DNA of 60,000 nucleotides from Nymphaea colorata (GCF_008831285.2 NC_045141.1:19342848-19402847); one strand, 5' to 3'; shown: positions 1 to 14,200, counted from the stretch's first letter. Notes: a model not told the origin generated them from the letters alone. Numbers and translations: made by a program.

Positions 1-873
1 TGACTACATATTTATAAAGAAGGCGTTTTACAACACTGCATGACATCACATAAAAAATGGCACACTTCATAAAATTGGCATGGTATCATATAGATGTGTT
101 TTTAAACTTGTTTTTAGATTTCCAATTTCTTCTAAATTAGGCTCACCATGAGGTAGTTGCAATTTCCAGATGATGCAAGTGGCCCAAACAATTTGAGCAA
201 CGTTTGGTACATTAGCAAAACAATTAACCAAAGAAATGGTTAACTTTATATTTTAACCATTATCCTTGTGTTGCAGAGGCAAATGTCAAAATTAGACAGA
301 GTTCCATCCACCAGGCTGGGCTATAACCTTTAAGCTGGAAGAGACAGAATCTTCTAGAGCAGGTATACATCTCTTAGCATAATCTGGCAGTGGTTTATTT
401 ATCCCCATAGATATCAAATGAGGGAAAAGAAACTATAAACACATAAATGGCAATTTAAACTTACGCATGGTCAAGACTGAGAGAGGTTGGCCTTACACCC
501 TTTACTCGATGTGGATTCAAGCTTGTACTTAGGAAAATAAGATCTGATGCATATGCCACAACGCAACTGTCATGGTCAGAGAAAAAATATAGTATCATCT
601 TTCAGAGAAAATTCTAGTACTGCCAAATAGAGAGTTCCCTGCCTGAAAATTCTGCATCAAAAATGTGGAAAGAAAAAGCATACTGCTGGGTGAAAAGGAT
701 AAAGGCCTAATCCTATATCAGAAATGGAATCTTGAAAAACCTGTGGAGAGCTGGATCATCAGAAAGCTTTCCCCTTGCCCTGAACCAGTATCGATCACTG
801 CAACATAACCAGTGGAAGGTAAATAAAAAGTTCATTGCCATGGGATGAAGGACAATGGCTCTGTCTCTGTCTC

Positions 874-941
<68 letters not shown>

Positions 942-2150
942 CACATGTGCATATATATAATCAATTTACATGGAAATCTTACCTTGGTTGAGTTTTCCGC
1001 TGCTTCACAGACTCTGGAGGATCACAGAATCTTACCTCTATGGGCCAAGGTATGTATTTCTTCCTAGCTAACCTATTTCGGTAGTCCCTGTTGCACAAGG
1101 ATAAGAGTTGAAACACAAAAGGAAGAAGGAAAAAAGAATAAAAAGTATTTTTTACTTGGAAGACCTACAGAAACACAATCCAAGAACCAGTGTGTGGTAG
1201 AGCATTCTTAAGTAGGCAAAATTTGTTAGGATATGAAGTTCCCTAATAACAAACAACATATTATAATTATCTAGGTAACAGGATATACAGCAATTCACTT
1301 CAGATAGATCCCCATTAATGGAATATAAGCTTCACTATGGAAGAATGGTACATAAAAAGAGGCATGGAATGGAGCCTCTAAAAAAATTAAATAGAGCAAA
1401 GAGCATCTTAAATGATGAGAATGGCAAGATTCCATATGGTAATGAAACAAATAAAACTTCATTTTGCTGGCAATCAGCCAAGTTTTCACTTTGGACCTTT
1501 GTGCAGTACTTTAAGTTTAACCATTACCATAATGTTAAGCACAGTAATGGAAGTATGCATGGCAAAGAATGAATTTGCCGTGCATCAAAATCAGCCTTTT
1601 TTATCTAATCACCACACCAGTAAAACATCCATAATGAGATAGATAAACTTTCCTAAACAACAAATGATCAGGACATACTGTGTAACGGATTTGAGGTACT
1701 CAGGGGCAAACCCAAGGTGGGGTAGGCAGGGCCCATTCCCCAAGATTTTGAAGAAAAAATTTACCTGTTATAGTTTTCAAAAATTTTAATTTGACCCCTG
1801 CAAAGATTTCCTAATATATGGACAGTTCCTGCAAAAAACTTCAGAAAGCCTTTAAATATTGGACTCAAATGCTTGGGACCAACCAAAATCATTCCCAGAG
1901 GAAAATTGGCAGATAATTTTACCAGATTTTGTTGGATACATTTTCTCAAATATAAATTGATGTGCTCTTTTCTAAATTGTTTCATTATATGCTCAAGAAT
2001 CAGTATATTCAAATTTGTCTGTGACTCTCCTCTAATAATTTGACTCTAGAGCTATATACTGGATTGTGTTTAAACGCTTTCCAGAAACAATGGAATGACA
2101 CATCAAATATCTTCTCCAGAAACTTCACAAAGAGATGGTTTATCTAAACC

Positions 2151-2221
<71 letters not shown>

Positions 2222-5200
2222 TGTTTCCCTGTGTCTAAGAGTATGTACAGTCCGTTGTTTTGTTTTGCATTGTACTTCCTTTGCTTATGTTGAGTCCTTT
2301 GCTTACACTTGTTTACTTGTAAGGGAGTACCCTCCCACCAGTCTAAGTGTCATGTATTGGGATTCTTAGTTTTGGGTGGTCGGCATGAGAATCCTGTAAG
2401 CGGTCCATCTTATGTAAGCAAAGTTGAGATCATTCTCCTTTCTTACCTCTCTCCTGATGTACAAGTTTTTCAAGTTGAATACAAGATTTCTTTATTCACA
2501 AAGTTTTCTTTATGCACTTGTTTTCCTAAAACGATCTTTGTGGCCCTTTCGGTGGTTCGAAGGCTGGCAACTAGGTTCTTGTCGTGCCGCACGGGCTGAA
2601 GGAGTTAGCCCGTGACAACTGGTATCAGAGCCCTAGGTTCTGCTCAATCTGGAGAAGCGATTGGAGAGTCGGTGTAGAACTACACGCCGGCGATCGTTGA
2701 TCGAAGAGGACGTCCTAGCGACTCAATACAATCTGCGAAGTGCCAAGGGCAAGGGAATAGCCCAATCTGAAGAGATGGGCACATCCCAGGGTCAGGAAGT
2801 GTGAGAATCTTCACTAAAACATCACCGAATCACGTCTCTCCGTCTGAAAATAAGGAGGATGGAGAATAGAGAATAGAAGAAGGCAATGAAGGTAAGAGAA
2901 CCGGCGGCCAATGCAGCCACACTATGCTTGATCTCTATTATTAAAACATAAACCTAATTAGGTTACAACAAAAAGAGGAATAAAACATGAAGTAATTACA
3001 AGAGGTGCCACCACTTAGACGTGAAGACATAAAAACGAAGTGGATCGGGTCTGAACAGACCCGATCCAGACCCGATCCCTTTACATTGATGCGTACAGAC
3101 TTAACAGCCCCCCTCAAGTTGTGCATGAGATTTGATCATGCACAACTTGTTTTTCAAATCCCAAAAATGCTGCCCTGTAAGACCTTTGGTAAAAAGATCC
3201 GCTATTTGTTCACTGGTGGATATATAAGTAGGCAATATCTCGGCTTCTTCAACCTTCTGACGAATGAAGTGTTGATCAATCTCAATGTGCTTGGTACGAT
3301 TATGCAAAATGGGGTTGAAGGCAATTTTGATGGCGCTTTGATTGTCGCATAGCAATGAGGACTGAACAATAGGTAGATGAAGCTCTCCAAGCAAATGTCG
3401 TAACCATGATGCCTCAGCTGTCCCTGCAGCCATTGCTCTATACTCTGCCTCAGTGCTAGATCGTGCAACGGCACGCTGCTTTTTACTGCTCCAACAAATG
3501 AGATTAGAATAAAGAAAAAGGCAGAAACCTGAAACTGAGCGTCGGTCATCAGGATCTTCTGCCCAGTCTGCATCAGTATAAGTATATATGCTATGTCCAA
3601 GAGAAACATTGGGACACTTTGTATAGATCAATCCATCCCCAAGAGTAGCTTTGAGATACCGTAAGATCCGCTTAGTAGCATCCATATGTCCTTCTGTGGG
3701 TGCATGCATAAATTGAGAGATCTGATTTACAGCATAGACTATGTCTGGGCGCGTAAAGGTAAGGTATTGTAACATACCAACAATGCTGCGATAGAAGGTA
3801 GGATTTGAATAGGCAGCAGTTCCATCAGAGGCAGCCAATTTAGTGTTTAGAACACTAGGAGTAGTTATGGGTTTGCAATTAATCATACCTGCCCTGTCCA
3901 AAATATCAAGAGTATACTTATGCTGCGTAAGAGTCAATCGATCATTTGCTCTATCAAGTTCAACACCCAAGAAGTACCGAAGTTCGCCGAGATCTTTCAT
4001 CTTGAATTCTTGCTGCAATAGATCCTTAACATAAGATATATGAGAAGAAGAATTCCCAGTTATAACAATATCATCTACATAGATAAGTAACCAAGTGGTA
4101 GCTTCTTCGGTATGATACATAAACAAGGAATGATCTAGAGAGCTTCGTAGAAAACCAGCTTGTTGTATATGATGAGAAAACCGATCGAACCATGATCTAG
4201 AAGCTTGCTTCAGCCCATATAAAGACTTGTGTAACTTACAAACCCATTTTTGAGGATCATGAGTATTGTAGCCGGGAGGTTGCTCCATGTATACCTCTTC
4301 CTTAAGAATCCCATGTAGAAAAGCATTTTTGACATCTAACTAATAAAGAGGCCACCCATATGAGACTGCAAGAGAAATAATCACACGTATTGTGCCCATC
4401 TTGATAACCGGACTGAATGTTTCATCATAATCTTCCCCATATTGTTGTGTGAAACCACGGGCCACAAGACGTGCTTTATGTCGATCAATGCTACCGTCTG
4501 GCTTATATTTCAGTTTGTAGACCCATTTGGAGCCCACAACATTCTTATCAGTTGGACGAGGGACAATCTGCCAAGTCTGACACTCATGCAATGCTGCCAT
4601 TTCCTCATTCATAGCTTCAACCCAACATTTTTCCTTACTTGCATGGTGATAGGATTTTGGTTCGACCTTCTTGCTGACTTCTGTCATAAACAACTGAAAA
4701 TCTAAAGAAAAGTTGTTATAACTTACCCACCGATCAATGGGATGTCGCACACGTTGGGACTGACGTGGGGCTGCATTAGGAGCTGATCGCCTAGAGTACA
4801 CAAGGCCTGAGAACCGACTATGTATAGGTGAATCATGGGGTTGTGAGGATGAGGGCATGCTGTCCAAGGAATCTCTCACAAGTGTCTCAGCCTCATTAAC
4901 ATCTTGCTCCTCGTGCTCAATCAAACGGTCAGTCCCTTGTCTTAGGATTTCAGCATGCAGCCAAGTATCATAAATCTCATTTTTATCCTTGAGTGTCATG
5001 CAAGTAGCCTTGGGATCTTGTAACCTGTTTTCATCGAAAACAACATGCCGTGAAATATGAACACGCCCAGTTTTAGGGTTGTAACATCTATAACCCTTGT
5101 AGTTTTCTGCATACCCTACGAATCTGCACAAAATAGCACGATCTTGAAACTTGTTACGTAAGGAAACATCAACATGCACATAGCAAACACATCCAAAAAC

Positions 5201-8200
5201 ACGCAATTCCTCATAGCGTGGCTGCTCTTGATGTAATAAAAAATATGGGGATTTGCCATCAAGCAAAGCCAATGGCAGTCGATTTATAACATGCACAGCC
5301 GTATGAAAAGCCTCAGTCCACAATGTCATGGGTAAGTCTGTGTCATGCATCATGCTGAGCGCGCTTTCAACAATATGTCTATGTTTCCGTTCAGCAATTC
5401 CATTTTGCTGAGGAGTATGTGAGCATGAAATCTGTCTAGTGATCCCATTATCTAGTAGATACTCAGTAAATTCATTAGAAATAAATTCACCACCACCATC
5501 ACATTGAAAATGCACAATATTACTGGAGTATTTATTTCGAACCAAGGCATGGAATTGAGTAAACAAACAGAAAACTTCAGATTTGTGTTTCATGAAGTGT
5601 ATCCAAGTATGTCGAGAATATGAATCTATAAAAATGACATAGTACCTACTCCCAGAAGAAGAGGGAATTGGAGCAGGCCCCCAAACATCAGAATATATGG
5701 TGTCAAAAATCCTTGAAGCTCTTTTATTAATTGACTGAAAAGGAAGAGCATGGCTCTTACAAAGATGACAACTCGAGCACATGCTGGACTCACTGACTGA
5801 ACTCAGACTGGACTTATCTAAGAGTCCGTCTGCAACAAGACTTCGAACAAAAGACTGACTACAATGAGCTAACCGACCATGCCAAATGGATGGCTTATTA
5901 TATTCTGCGACATTGACTTCATTATGACTTGAAGAACATGAATCTGGAGGGTGAGGTTTGGACAACTTTGGAGCTTCTTCAAGGACATACATATCTCCTT
6001 TGCGAGTGCCCTCAGCGAATGTCTTCTTGGTTTGAACATCCTTGACATAAACAGAAGATGGTGTGAATTCAACAGAGGAGTGAGTATCATCAATAAGTTT
6101 GGACACTGAGATAATATTTTTCTTGACACTTGGAACAACAAGGACATTCTTTAATGGAATGGAAGAAGAACCCATGGATATTTGTGCATTTCCAATGTGC
6201 GATATTGTGTGATGGGAACCATCTCCCGTGACTACTGAGCCTTGATCTAAATAAGGGGAAACACTAGAGAGATTACCTGTGTCACCAGTAACGTGGGCTG
6301 CTGCTCCAGAGTCCACATACCACTCTCCTTGCTCATTTTGCTTCAAGTTAAGTTTGGATAAGGCTGTCATTAGAAGTTGTTGCACGTCTGCTGAAACCTT
6401 TGAAGTTGGATTTGATCCAGACGAGGATGGAGCTGACCCCGCTACTGTCCTATTCTCGCGCCTGACATGACTATTCTTGTTCTGAGGATTGTGCCAACAT
6501 TCTGATTTTACATGCCCCTTCTTGTTGCAATAGAAGCATGTCGGGATTCTCCTAGATGTGGCAGAGGTAGTATTCATGCCTGGCGGTGTTGGGAGAATCC
6601 CTCTTCCCATGCCTGTCTGAGGAGTCCAAGAACGAGTGCGATTTCCTTGCAGTGCGTGAGTTCCTGTGATCAATACATTGTGGCTGTTGGAAGGAACCAG
6701 ATTATGTCGTTGAACTCGACTAGCTTCATGTTGAAAAAGCTTGGCCTTTAGATCTTCAAAAGATGGGAGAACAGGTAAGACTTCCAAGGCTGTGCAAAAA
6801 ATATCAAATTCCGTTCCCAGTCCACTCAAGGCTTGTTGGACTTTGTCTTTGTCGCTGACGGGATGTCCAATTGCAGCAAGCTGATCACTAACACTCTTGA
6901 TTTCATTCAAATACTCCAAAACTGTACGCGTCCCACGCTTGATATCCTGAAATTGCCTTCTTAATTGTAGAAAACGTGCTTCCGAGACTTGAGAATATGT
7001 TGTAGCAAGGGTAGACCACAACTCTAGGACAGTTAAATCATCATCAATACCTCTTCTGACAAGGTAGAAGTGATATAAGCAACAAGAGACTGGTCGTGAG
7101 CCAGCCAAACTTCATATTCGGGATTGCTCTCAGGAAGAGTTTCATATTCAAAACTGATTTCACTTCCAGCCGAGGCCCCAACACCTTTATCTCCCACGAC
7201 TGTCTTCTTTATTTCACGGTTAACATACTTTGGAGGTGCTGGAGTAGTCCCATCGATGTGCCCATACAGTCTATGGCTCTTAATAAATGGGACAATTTGG
7301 CGTTTCCAAGTCAAATAATTACTATGGTTCAGTTTTTGAGAGATGAGTTGTGAGAGAAAACTAGAGGATAGAAGAGAGGGAGCCGGCTGGTCCATGATTG
7401 AAAAAGAGGATTAGAACAGACGATTTGGGCAGAATTTTAGAGGTCACGATAGAAATTAGGGCAAATTAGGGCAAACCGTGTGACTTAGGGCAAAAAACAG
7501 AATTTAGGGCAACAGAAATTAGGGCAAATCGTGGGATTAAGGGCAGAAACAGAGTTTGAGGATAACCACGGTAGAAAATAAGATTTAGGGCAGAATACTC
7601 CAAGAAGAAATCACTCACCGGAGGACGATGTAACCTGGCTCTGATACCATGTGAGAATCTTCACTAAAACATCACCGAATCACGTCTCTCCGTCTGAAAA
7701 TAAGGAGGATGGAGAATAGAGAATAGAAGAAGGCAATGAAGGTAAGAGAACCGGCGGCCAATGCAGCCACACTATGCTTGATCTCTATTATTAAAACATA
7801 AACCTAATTAGGTTACAACAAAAAGAGGAATAAAACATGAAGTAATTACAAAAGGTGCCACCACTTAGACGTGAAGACATAAAAACGAAGTGGATCGGGT
7901 CTGAACAGACCCGATCCAGACCCGATCCCTTTACATTGATGCGTACAGACTTAACAGGAAGACCTAGCCGAGGTGGTGAACAAGCTGGTTGCCAACGTAA
8001 CTACTCACGAAGAAGCGTTGGACAATGCAGCCGAGTCCTTCGGTGAAATGAAGGATGAGATGAAAACCATGCGGGAACAAATGGCCGATCTTGTGGCCAT
8101 GAATCAGTAACTTACTGACACAGTGACCGCTCTGCAAGCTGAAGTCAAGGAACTTCAGATAAAGAACCACACACTACAGCGACATGTCTCTGTAGGTGGA

Positions 8201-11200
8201 GGTAACGATCGACCAGCAAGGGTCGACGTTCAGAGGCCAAAAAAATGCAATGGGAATTGGGATAGTCGAATGATTAACAACTTTTTATTCCAATTGGAAT
8301 ACTATCTGGACCTTCAAGGCGTTATGGAGGACGACCTTCTCGTCAAGATTGCGGCCATGTTGCTTGAGGACGATGTTGTGGCATGGTGGAGACGGAAACG
8401 ACTTGACATTCAAAAGAGGATCTGCAGAATAGACACTTTCGATGATTTTCAGCGAGAGTTGAGGACTTACTTCATGGCCCCGAATGCGACACACCATGCT
8501 TATCGAATGGTCGGTGAATTAAAACATACAGGATCCTTATAAGACTATGTGAGGACCTATCAGAGACTCATGTTAGATGTACCAGATATGCAGAAACAAG
8601 ATAAACTGAACTGGTTTATTTTGGGACTTCAACCATGAGCACAATCCGAAGTGGAAAGGTGCAGTCCAAAGACCTTGGAGGATGCTTATGTGGTAGCAAA
8701 ACGTTTAGCTGATACCCAGCGCAAGAGCTACACTAACACCTTCAAGTCTTCGAAGAAGCTTGCCATGGAGGAAAGAAAGAAGATCGACGAGAATGTAAAA
8801 ACGAATCATCGACTCAGCATCAAGTCGAGAAGAGGACTTTCTTTCGCAAAAATGACAACTCTCAGAATAGAGTGTTGAAATATTGGTTTTGCGAAGGTAT
8901 CCACTTAGCCAGGCAATGTCCGAAGCGTCTAAACAAAAACAATCAAGCAAGTTCTTCAAGGCAATCTGCTAATGCGGCACAAGGTGAAGAAGGGGAAGGA
9001 CCAAAGATGGGTGCACTTCAACTTCTGAACACCATAAAAAGGGATGAGAAAAGGAAGGTGACAGCGACACCTTCCAACGAGCTCATGTACCTAGAGATCT
9101 TGGTAAATGAAAGGCCTACTATGGTCATGGTAAACACGGGTGTCACGCACAACTTTGTCTCAGATGAGGAGGCGAGGAGATTGGGCCTCACCCTTGAGAA
9201 TGGAGAGTTACGCATAAAGGCGGTGAACTCAGAGGCAAAACTCATCCACGGAGTAGCCCCGGATGCGGTTGTGAAGATTGAGAGTTGGTCAGGAAGAGCC
9301 AACTTCTCGGTGGTTCCGATGGATGATTTTCGGATGATCATAGGCATAGAGCTCCTCAGTACAGCGAAGATGGTCTAAATGCCGCACTTGCGTAGTATCA
9401 GTATCATGAACGAGAAGTCTCCTTGTATGGTTCCAGCAATATCGGTTAAGAGGGATAAGGGCAAGACCGCGATGAAATCTGCTCTTCAGTTGAAGAAAGG
9501 CCTAAAGCACGGTGAAGAGGCATACTTGGTGGCAATGAAGGAAGTGACTAATGACTCCCCTGGTCTGGTCCCATAGGCGCTTGCGCCTGTCTTAGCGGAA
9601 TTCGCAGGAACAATGCCTGCGGAGCTCCCTAGACGGCTGCCACATCGACGTGAAGTGGATCATGGCATAGAACTCATTCCTGGTGCCAAACCCCCGGCAA
9701 TGGCACCCTATCGGATGACCCCTGCAGAATTGAAAGAACTTCGGCGACAGTTGGACGAGATGCTAGCTGGAGGTATAATCAGACCCTCCAAAGCTCCTTT
9801 GGTGCACCAGTGTTATTTCAAACAAAGCATGATGACTCCAAAAGGCTATGTGTGGATTATCGAGCGTTGAACAAGGAAACGGTAAAGAACAAATATCCTT
9901 TACCTTTGATTGCAGATCTTCCAGATCTTTTTTATCAGCTAGGTGGAGCTCGAGTATTTTCCAAGTTGGACCTCAGATCGGGATATTGGCAAGTTCGGAT
10001 TGTTGACGGCGACGAGCCGAAGACAACTTGTGTCACTCGCTACGGTACCTTTGAATTCTTGGTAATACTGTTCGGGTTGACGAATGCCCCAGCCACTTTT
10101 TTGACTCTAATGAATAAGATATTTTATCTGTACTTCGATAAGTTCACGGTAGTCTATCTTGATGATATTATAGTGTACAACAGCTCAATGGGAGATCATG
10201 TGGAACACCTGCGGACAGTGTTCAAGGTCTTGAAGGAAAACGAACCATATATGAAGCACGAGAAGTACTTATTCGGCCAACAAAAAATCAGTTTTTTCGG
10301 TCATATAGTGGGTAAAGGTCAGCTGCGAATGGACACAAAAAAGGTGAGGGCTATTCATGACTGAAAACCGCCAACCAATGTACCAGAGTTGCGTTCTTTT
10401 CTCAGTTTGGCGAACTATTATCGGCGATTCATTGAGGGGTATTCTTTGATAGTTGCACCTCTCACTAATTTGCTGAAGAAGAACCGGACTTGGGCTTGGG
10501 AAGGACTTGAAAAAGATGCATTTGAGAAATTGAAAAGGGCCCTGACGTAGGAGCCTGTGCTCAGGTTACCCGACCACTCAAAGAAGTTTGAAGTCCACAC
10601 GGATGCATTGCTATTGGCGGAGTGTTGATGCAGGAAGGTCACCCGGTTGCCTACGAAAGTATAAAACTTAAGGACGCGGAGCGTCGGTATTCTGTGCATG
10701 AAAGGGAGATGATGGCTATTATCCACTGTCTTCATACATAGAGGCATTATTTGTTGGGATCTCAGTTTGTGGTGAAGACTGATAGTGTAGCCACAAGCTA
10801 TTTCCAGATTCAAAAGAAATTGAGCCCGAAGCAGGCCCGATGGCAGGAATTCTTTGCGGAATTTGATTTTGCCTTGGAGTACAAGGCAGAGAAGACAAAC
10901 GTCGTAGCCGATGCACTAAGTTGGAAGGCAGAGTTGGCAGCTACTCGGATGACATCATCCGAAGCACAACTTGAAAGTGCTCTTCTTGGGCGTATTCGAG
11001 AAGGCATGAAGCAGGACCCTGTGGCCAAGCACTTGGTCGAGACAGCTGAAGCGGGAAAAATGCGACAATTCTGGTTGCGTGATGGACTTCTGATGGCAAA
11101 AGGAGGATGGGTGTTCGTACCTAGATGGGGCAACCTTCAGCAAGAACTGTTGAAAGAATGTCATGACTCGTTGTGGGCTGGTCATCCTGGCCAGAAGCGG

Positions 11201-14200
11201 ATGCTGACGCTCCTCGAACGTGGTTACTACTGGCCACAAATGCGCGATGATGTTGAAGCATATGTGAAAACATGTTTGATTTGCCAACAGGACAAGGGAA
11301 TGAATCAGAAGACTGTCGGCCTCCTGAAGTCTCTTCCTATTCCAGAACATCTGTGGGAATGCCTCTCCATGGACTTCATCGTCACCTTACCCAAAGTTGA
11401 CGGCTTCATCTCTATCCATGTGGTTGTGGATAGATTCTCGAAGTATGTCATCTTCATCCCAACCTCTAAGAAATGTCCCGCGGAAAAGACAGCGGAATTA
11501 TTTGTGAAGCATATAGTCAAGCACTGGGGCGTGCCAAAAAGCATTGTAAGTGATCATGACGCCCGCTTCACAGGGAAGTTTTGGCGCGAAGTATTTCGTT
11601 TGTTGGGTTCGGATTTATTATTCTCAACGAGTTTCCACCCACAAACTGATGACCAAACTGAAGGGATCAACGGATTGTTGGAACAATACCTTCGGCACTA
11701 TGTCAGCGCGAATCAAAATAATTGGGTGAAATTGTTGGATGTAGCTCAATTTTGCTATAATTTATAGAAGAGCGAGTCTTCTGGACATAGTCCATTTGAG
11801 ATAGCCACTGGACAACAACCGTTGATGTCTCATACCCTTGCAACCCAAGAAAATGGACGGCCTACTTTTGCCTACCAGTTCGTTCGTGATTGGCAGAAAC
11901 AGCCGAAGATGGCTAAGGCGTTCTTACATAAGGCCGCTAAGAAGATGAAGAAGTTTGCAGATCGGAATCGAAAGCCAATGGAATTCCGAGTCGGTGATCA
12001 AGTCCTCATGAAACTTTATCCTGATCGCACGGGCATCTTCCGTGGTCGACACAGGTCATTAATCTGCAAATATGAAGGACCCTTTACAGTGCTGAAGAGA
12101 ATCGGGAAGCTAGCATACAAATAAGACTTGCCGCCAGACTTTAAGGTGCATTCAGTGTTTCATGTCTGTAACCTGAAGCCCTTCTACTTTGATGAGGAAG
12201 ACCCTGACAGAAGCTTCCCATAACGAGACCCGATCATGCAGCGAGCCCCGCCGACCAAGCGAGTGGCGGACCGACAGATGGAAGAAATTCTTCGGCACAA
12301 AACCAACTATCTAGGAGAGCCGAAGAAGTTCCAAGTGAACTGGATAGAGGAACAAAATCCAACTTGGGAATATGCCTTCCATATGAAGCAGCGCTACCCG
12401 CTGGAAGTCAAAGCCTATCATGAAGCTGCTAGCGCCACGGACGGCGCTTGATTTGAAGGGGGAGTCTGTTTCTCTGTGTCCAAAAGTCTGTACAGTCCTT
12501 TACTTTGTTTTGCATTGTACTTCCTTTGCTTATGTTGAATCATTTGCTTATGCTTGTTTACTAATAAGGGAGTACCCTCTCACCGGTCTAAGTGTCATGT
12601 ATTGGGATTCTTAGTTTTTGGGTGGTTGGCATGAGAATCCTGTAAGCGGCTTCGGTCATCCTATGTAAGCAAGGTTGAGATCATTCTCCTTTCTTACCTC
12701 TCTCGTGATGTACAAGTTTTCCAAGTTGAATACACTGCGACATTTCTTTATTCACAAAGCTTTCTTTATGCACTTGTTTTCCTAAAACGATCTTTGCGCC
12801 CCTTTCGGTGGTTCGAAGGCTAACGGCAACTAGGTTCTTGCCGTGCCGCATGGGCTAAAGGAGTCAGCCTGTGACACATACATACATGTATCTGTGTGTG
12901 GGGAGTTGGGGGGTGGGGGGTATGTGTGTGTGTATGTGTGTGTCCTATTAAAAATTAAAGAACTTTGATTGTTCCAAAAATACAGGCAGATAAAGATCTC
13001 TCTATAAATGCCATTGAGAACTTGACCGCAAGAACTGAACTGATTTAACAAATCCTCCCTCTATATCAGTCAACATGAGTGCATCCTTATTCATCAGAAC
13101 TATTCCACTAATACTTTATCTATTCACTGACACATGCACAAGACTTAGAATAGCTGTCATAATATTGAGAGGTTGGCTGATTTAACATGTTCACTATGTT
13201 TCATTCAACAAGAGTGCATCCTTACTCATCATAACTATTCCCTTAATATTTTCGATATTCATTGATGCATGCACAAGTCTTAAAATAGTTGTCATAACAT
13301 TGAGAGATTGACTGATTATCAGGTACCTCCAACAAGTGCATTCTCTCAAATAAGCAGATTTTTTTTGTTGAACTGCGACTTCCAGTTAAAGTAATAACTC
13401 TTTCATAGCTTCACAAAATAAATCAAAGTAACAGTTATCTTTCAGACTTTGCTAAATTGCTGGTGCTTTGCACACTTAGATATGCTTCGTATCCTTAATT
13501 TTCTCTCTTGATTTCTATCAAACTCCCACAAGGTATATAGTACTCCATTCTTTCTCATATCCCAACTAGTCGAATTAAAATTTCCCACAACTCTGGCATT
13601 AGAATGATAAGCACTTAAAAAGAAATTTTAACTCAACTTCTGGTGTGCCCATTTCTCTATCCCTTCCAGTGGGAAAGTACCAGTGAGATATTATGTATAC
13701 TTAATGAATATATTCCCTAGATTGAAGTGAAATTCATTAAAATAAGTTCTTGAAACAAACTGATATTTGTTGCAGATCTACACAAGCATATACTTCATTA
13801 AATAACATCATCTAAAGCAATAGCAGCAGTAATACAAAAATGATATATAAGACTTATTTGGCATCTTAGAGTATTTATAGATCAATATTCAGTCAATACA
13901 CTTACGCTGGAAGCCGTGGATCTGTGAGGTACCTCTCACGCAGAACTTCTACAGATTGCAACTGCAAGAAATACAACACATTTAATTTATTACCAACCAC
14001 TATGGACAGTGTTGTTACGACACCGAAAAAAAAAATGAAAAAGAAAAAGTTACTGTTTCTGGCTCAGGCACAGAGGGCATGGAAACAACTTGATGTTCAA
14101 ACCCCATCTCTGGTTTCTGCAACAAAAAATCTCAATAAGTTAATACATTATATGACACAAAAGTTGCTAGTGGACTATTTCCTCTTGGTGTTCACTTGAA

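Larger units (their letters stand above)
2800..7956 (-). mobile_element. Ty1/Copia LTR retrotransposon, very young, nested in the Gypsy gag
   Basis: Two 307 bp LTRs differ at a single base (3002 versus 7852). A perfect 5 bp target duplication GGAAG flanks the element (2795-2799 and 7957-7961). On the minus strand the 5' LTR is 7650-7956, the primer-binding site 7638-7649 abuts it, and a purine tract (complement of 3107-3115) precedes the 3' LTR. Integrase precedes reverse transcriptase, which defines Copia. It lies in the same orientation as the host thioesterase gene. Near-identical LTRs mean a recent insertion, certainly later than the Gypsy that hosts it. Confidence 0.97.
2775..12451 (+). 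pseudogene. Gypsy gag-pol polyprotein, interrupted by Copia and by several stops
   Basis: Gag begins at ATG 2775 and is cut after its eighth codon by the nested Copia. It resumes at 7962 in frame ([10 protein letters not shown]). In-frame stops occur at 8108-8110 and near 8540 and 8636. The zinc knuckle near 8880-8925 has lost its first Cys (YWFCEG..HLARQCP). A protease-like segment ([14 protein letters not shown]) is near 9130. Reverse transcriptase spans about 9610-10360 with YLDD near 10156. RNase H is about 10560-10930. Integrase is about 11170-11760 with an HHCC-like region ending [10 protein letters not shown] chromodomain-like tail ([26 protein letters not shown]) is about 12270-12420. 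Stops and frame changes separate most domains, so it cannot make a full polyprotein. Family assignment is secure; the clade within chromoviruses is not. Confidence 0.9.
2222..12876 (+). mobile_element. Ty3/Gypsy LTR retrotransposon (chromovirus type), degenerate, split by a nested Copia
   Basis: Two direct LTRs of 396 and 410 bp bound the element. Both begin TGTTTC and end GTGACA. A primer-binding site matching initiator Met-tRNA (TGGTATCAGAGC, 2620-2631) follows the 5' LTR, and a purine tract (12455-12463) precedes the 3' LTR. Domain order is gag, protease, reverse transcriptase, RNase H, integrase and a chromodomain-like C-terminus, which places it in Ty3/Gypsy. Flanking pentamers TATAC and CATAC match at four of five positions and may be the target duplication. 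The LTRs differ by about 28 substitutions plus a few indels (about 7%), so the insertion is old. The element lies antisense to the thioesterase gene. Confidence 0.95.
1088..13905 (-). other. Thioesterase intron 11 (12.8 kb) carrying nested retrotransposons
   Basis: The intron runs from the donor after exon 13961-13906 to the acceptor before exon 1087-983. About 10.65 kb is the Gypsy element with Copia inside it. The rest is AT-rich unique-looking sequence (1088-2150) and a diverged tandem duplication near 13071-13318. No other coding exon matching the thioesterase family was found inside it. Confidence 0.85.

Noticed and set aside
1-464. Search for the last thioesterase exons (MWFHRP..., C-terminal SKL)
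   Set aside because: No minus-strand frame here matches the expected segment and no fitting acceptor was found. The missing exons are taken to lie beyond the window.
855-1067. 70-codon open frame with Tyr-Ile repeats
   Set aside because: It is the AT microsatellite read in frame, overlapping a real thioesterase exon on the other strand.
12895-12925. G-run tract beside the Gypsy 3' LTR as a possible quadruplex
   Set aside because: Simple-sequence context explains it; the number of separate G runs is marginal.
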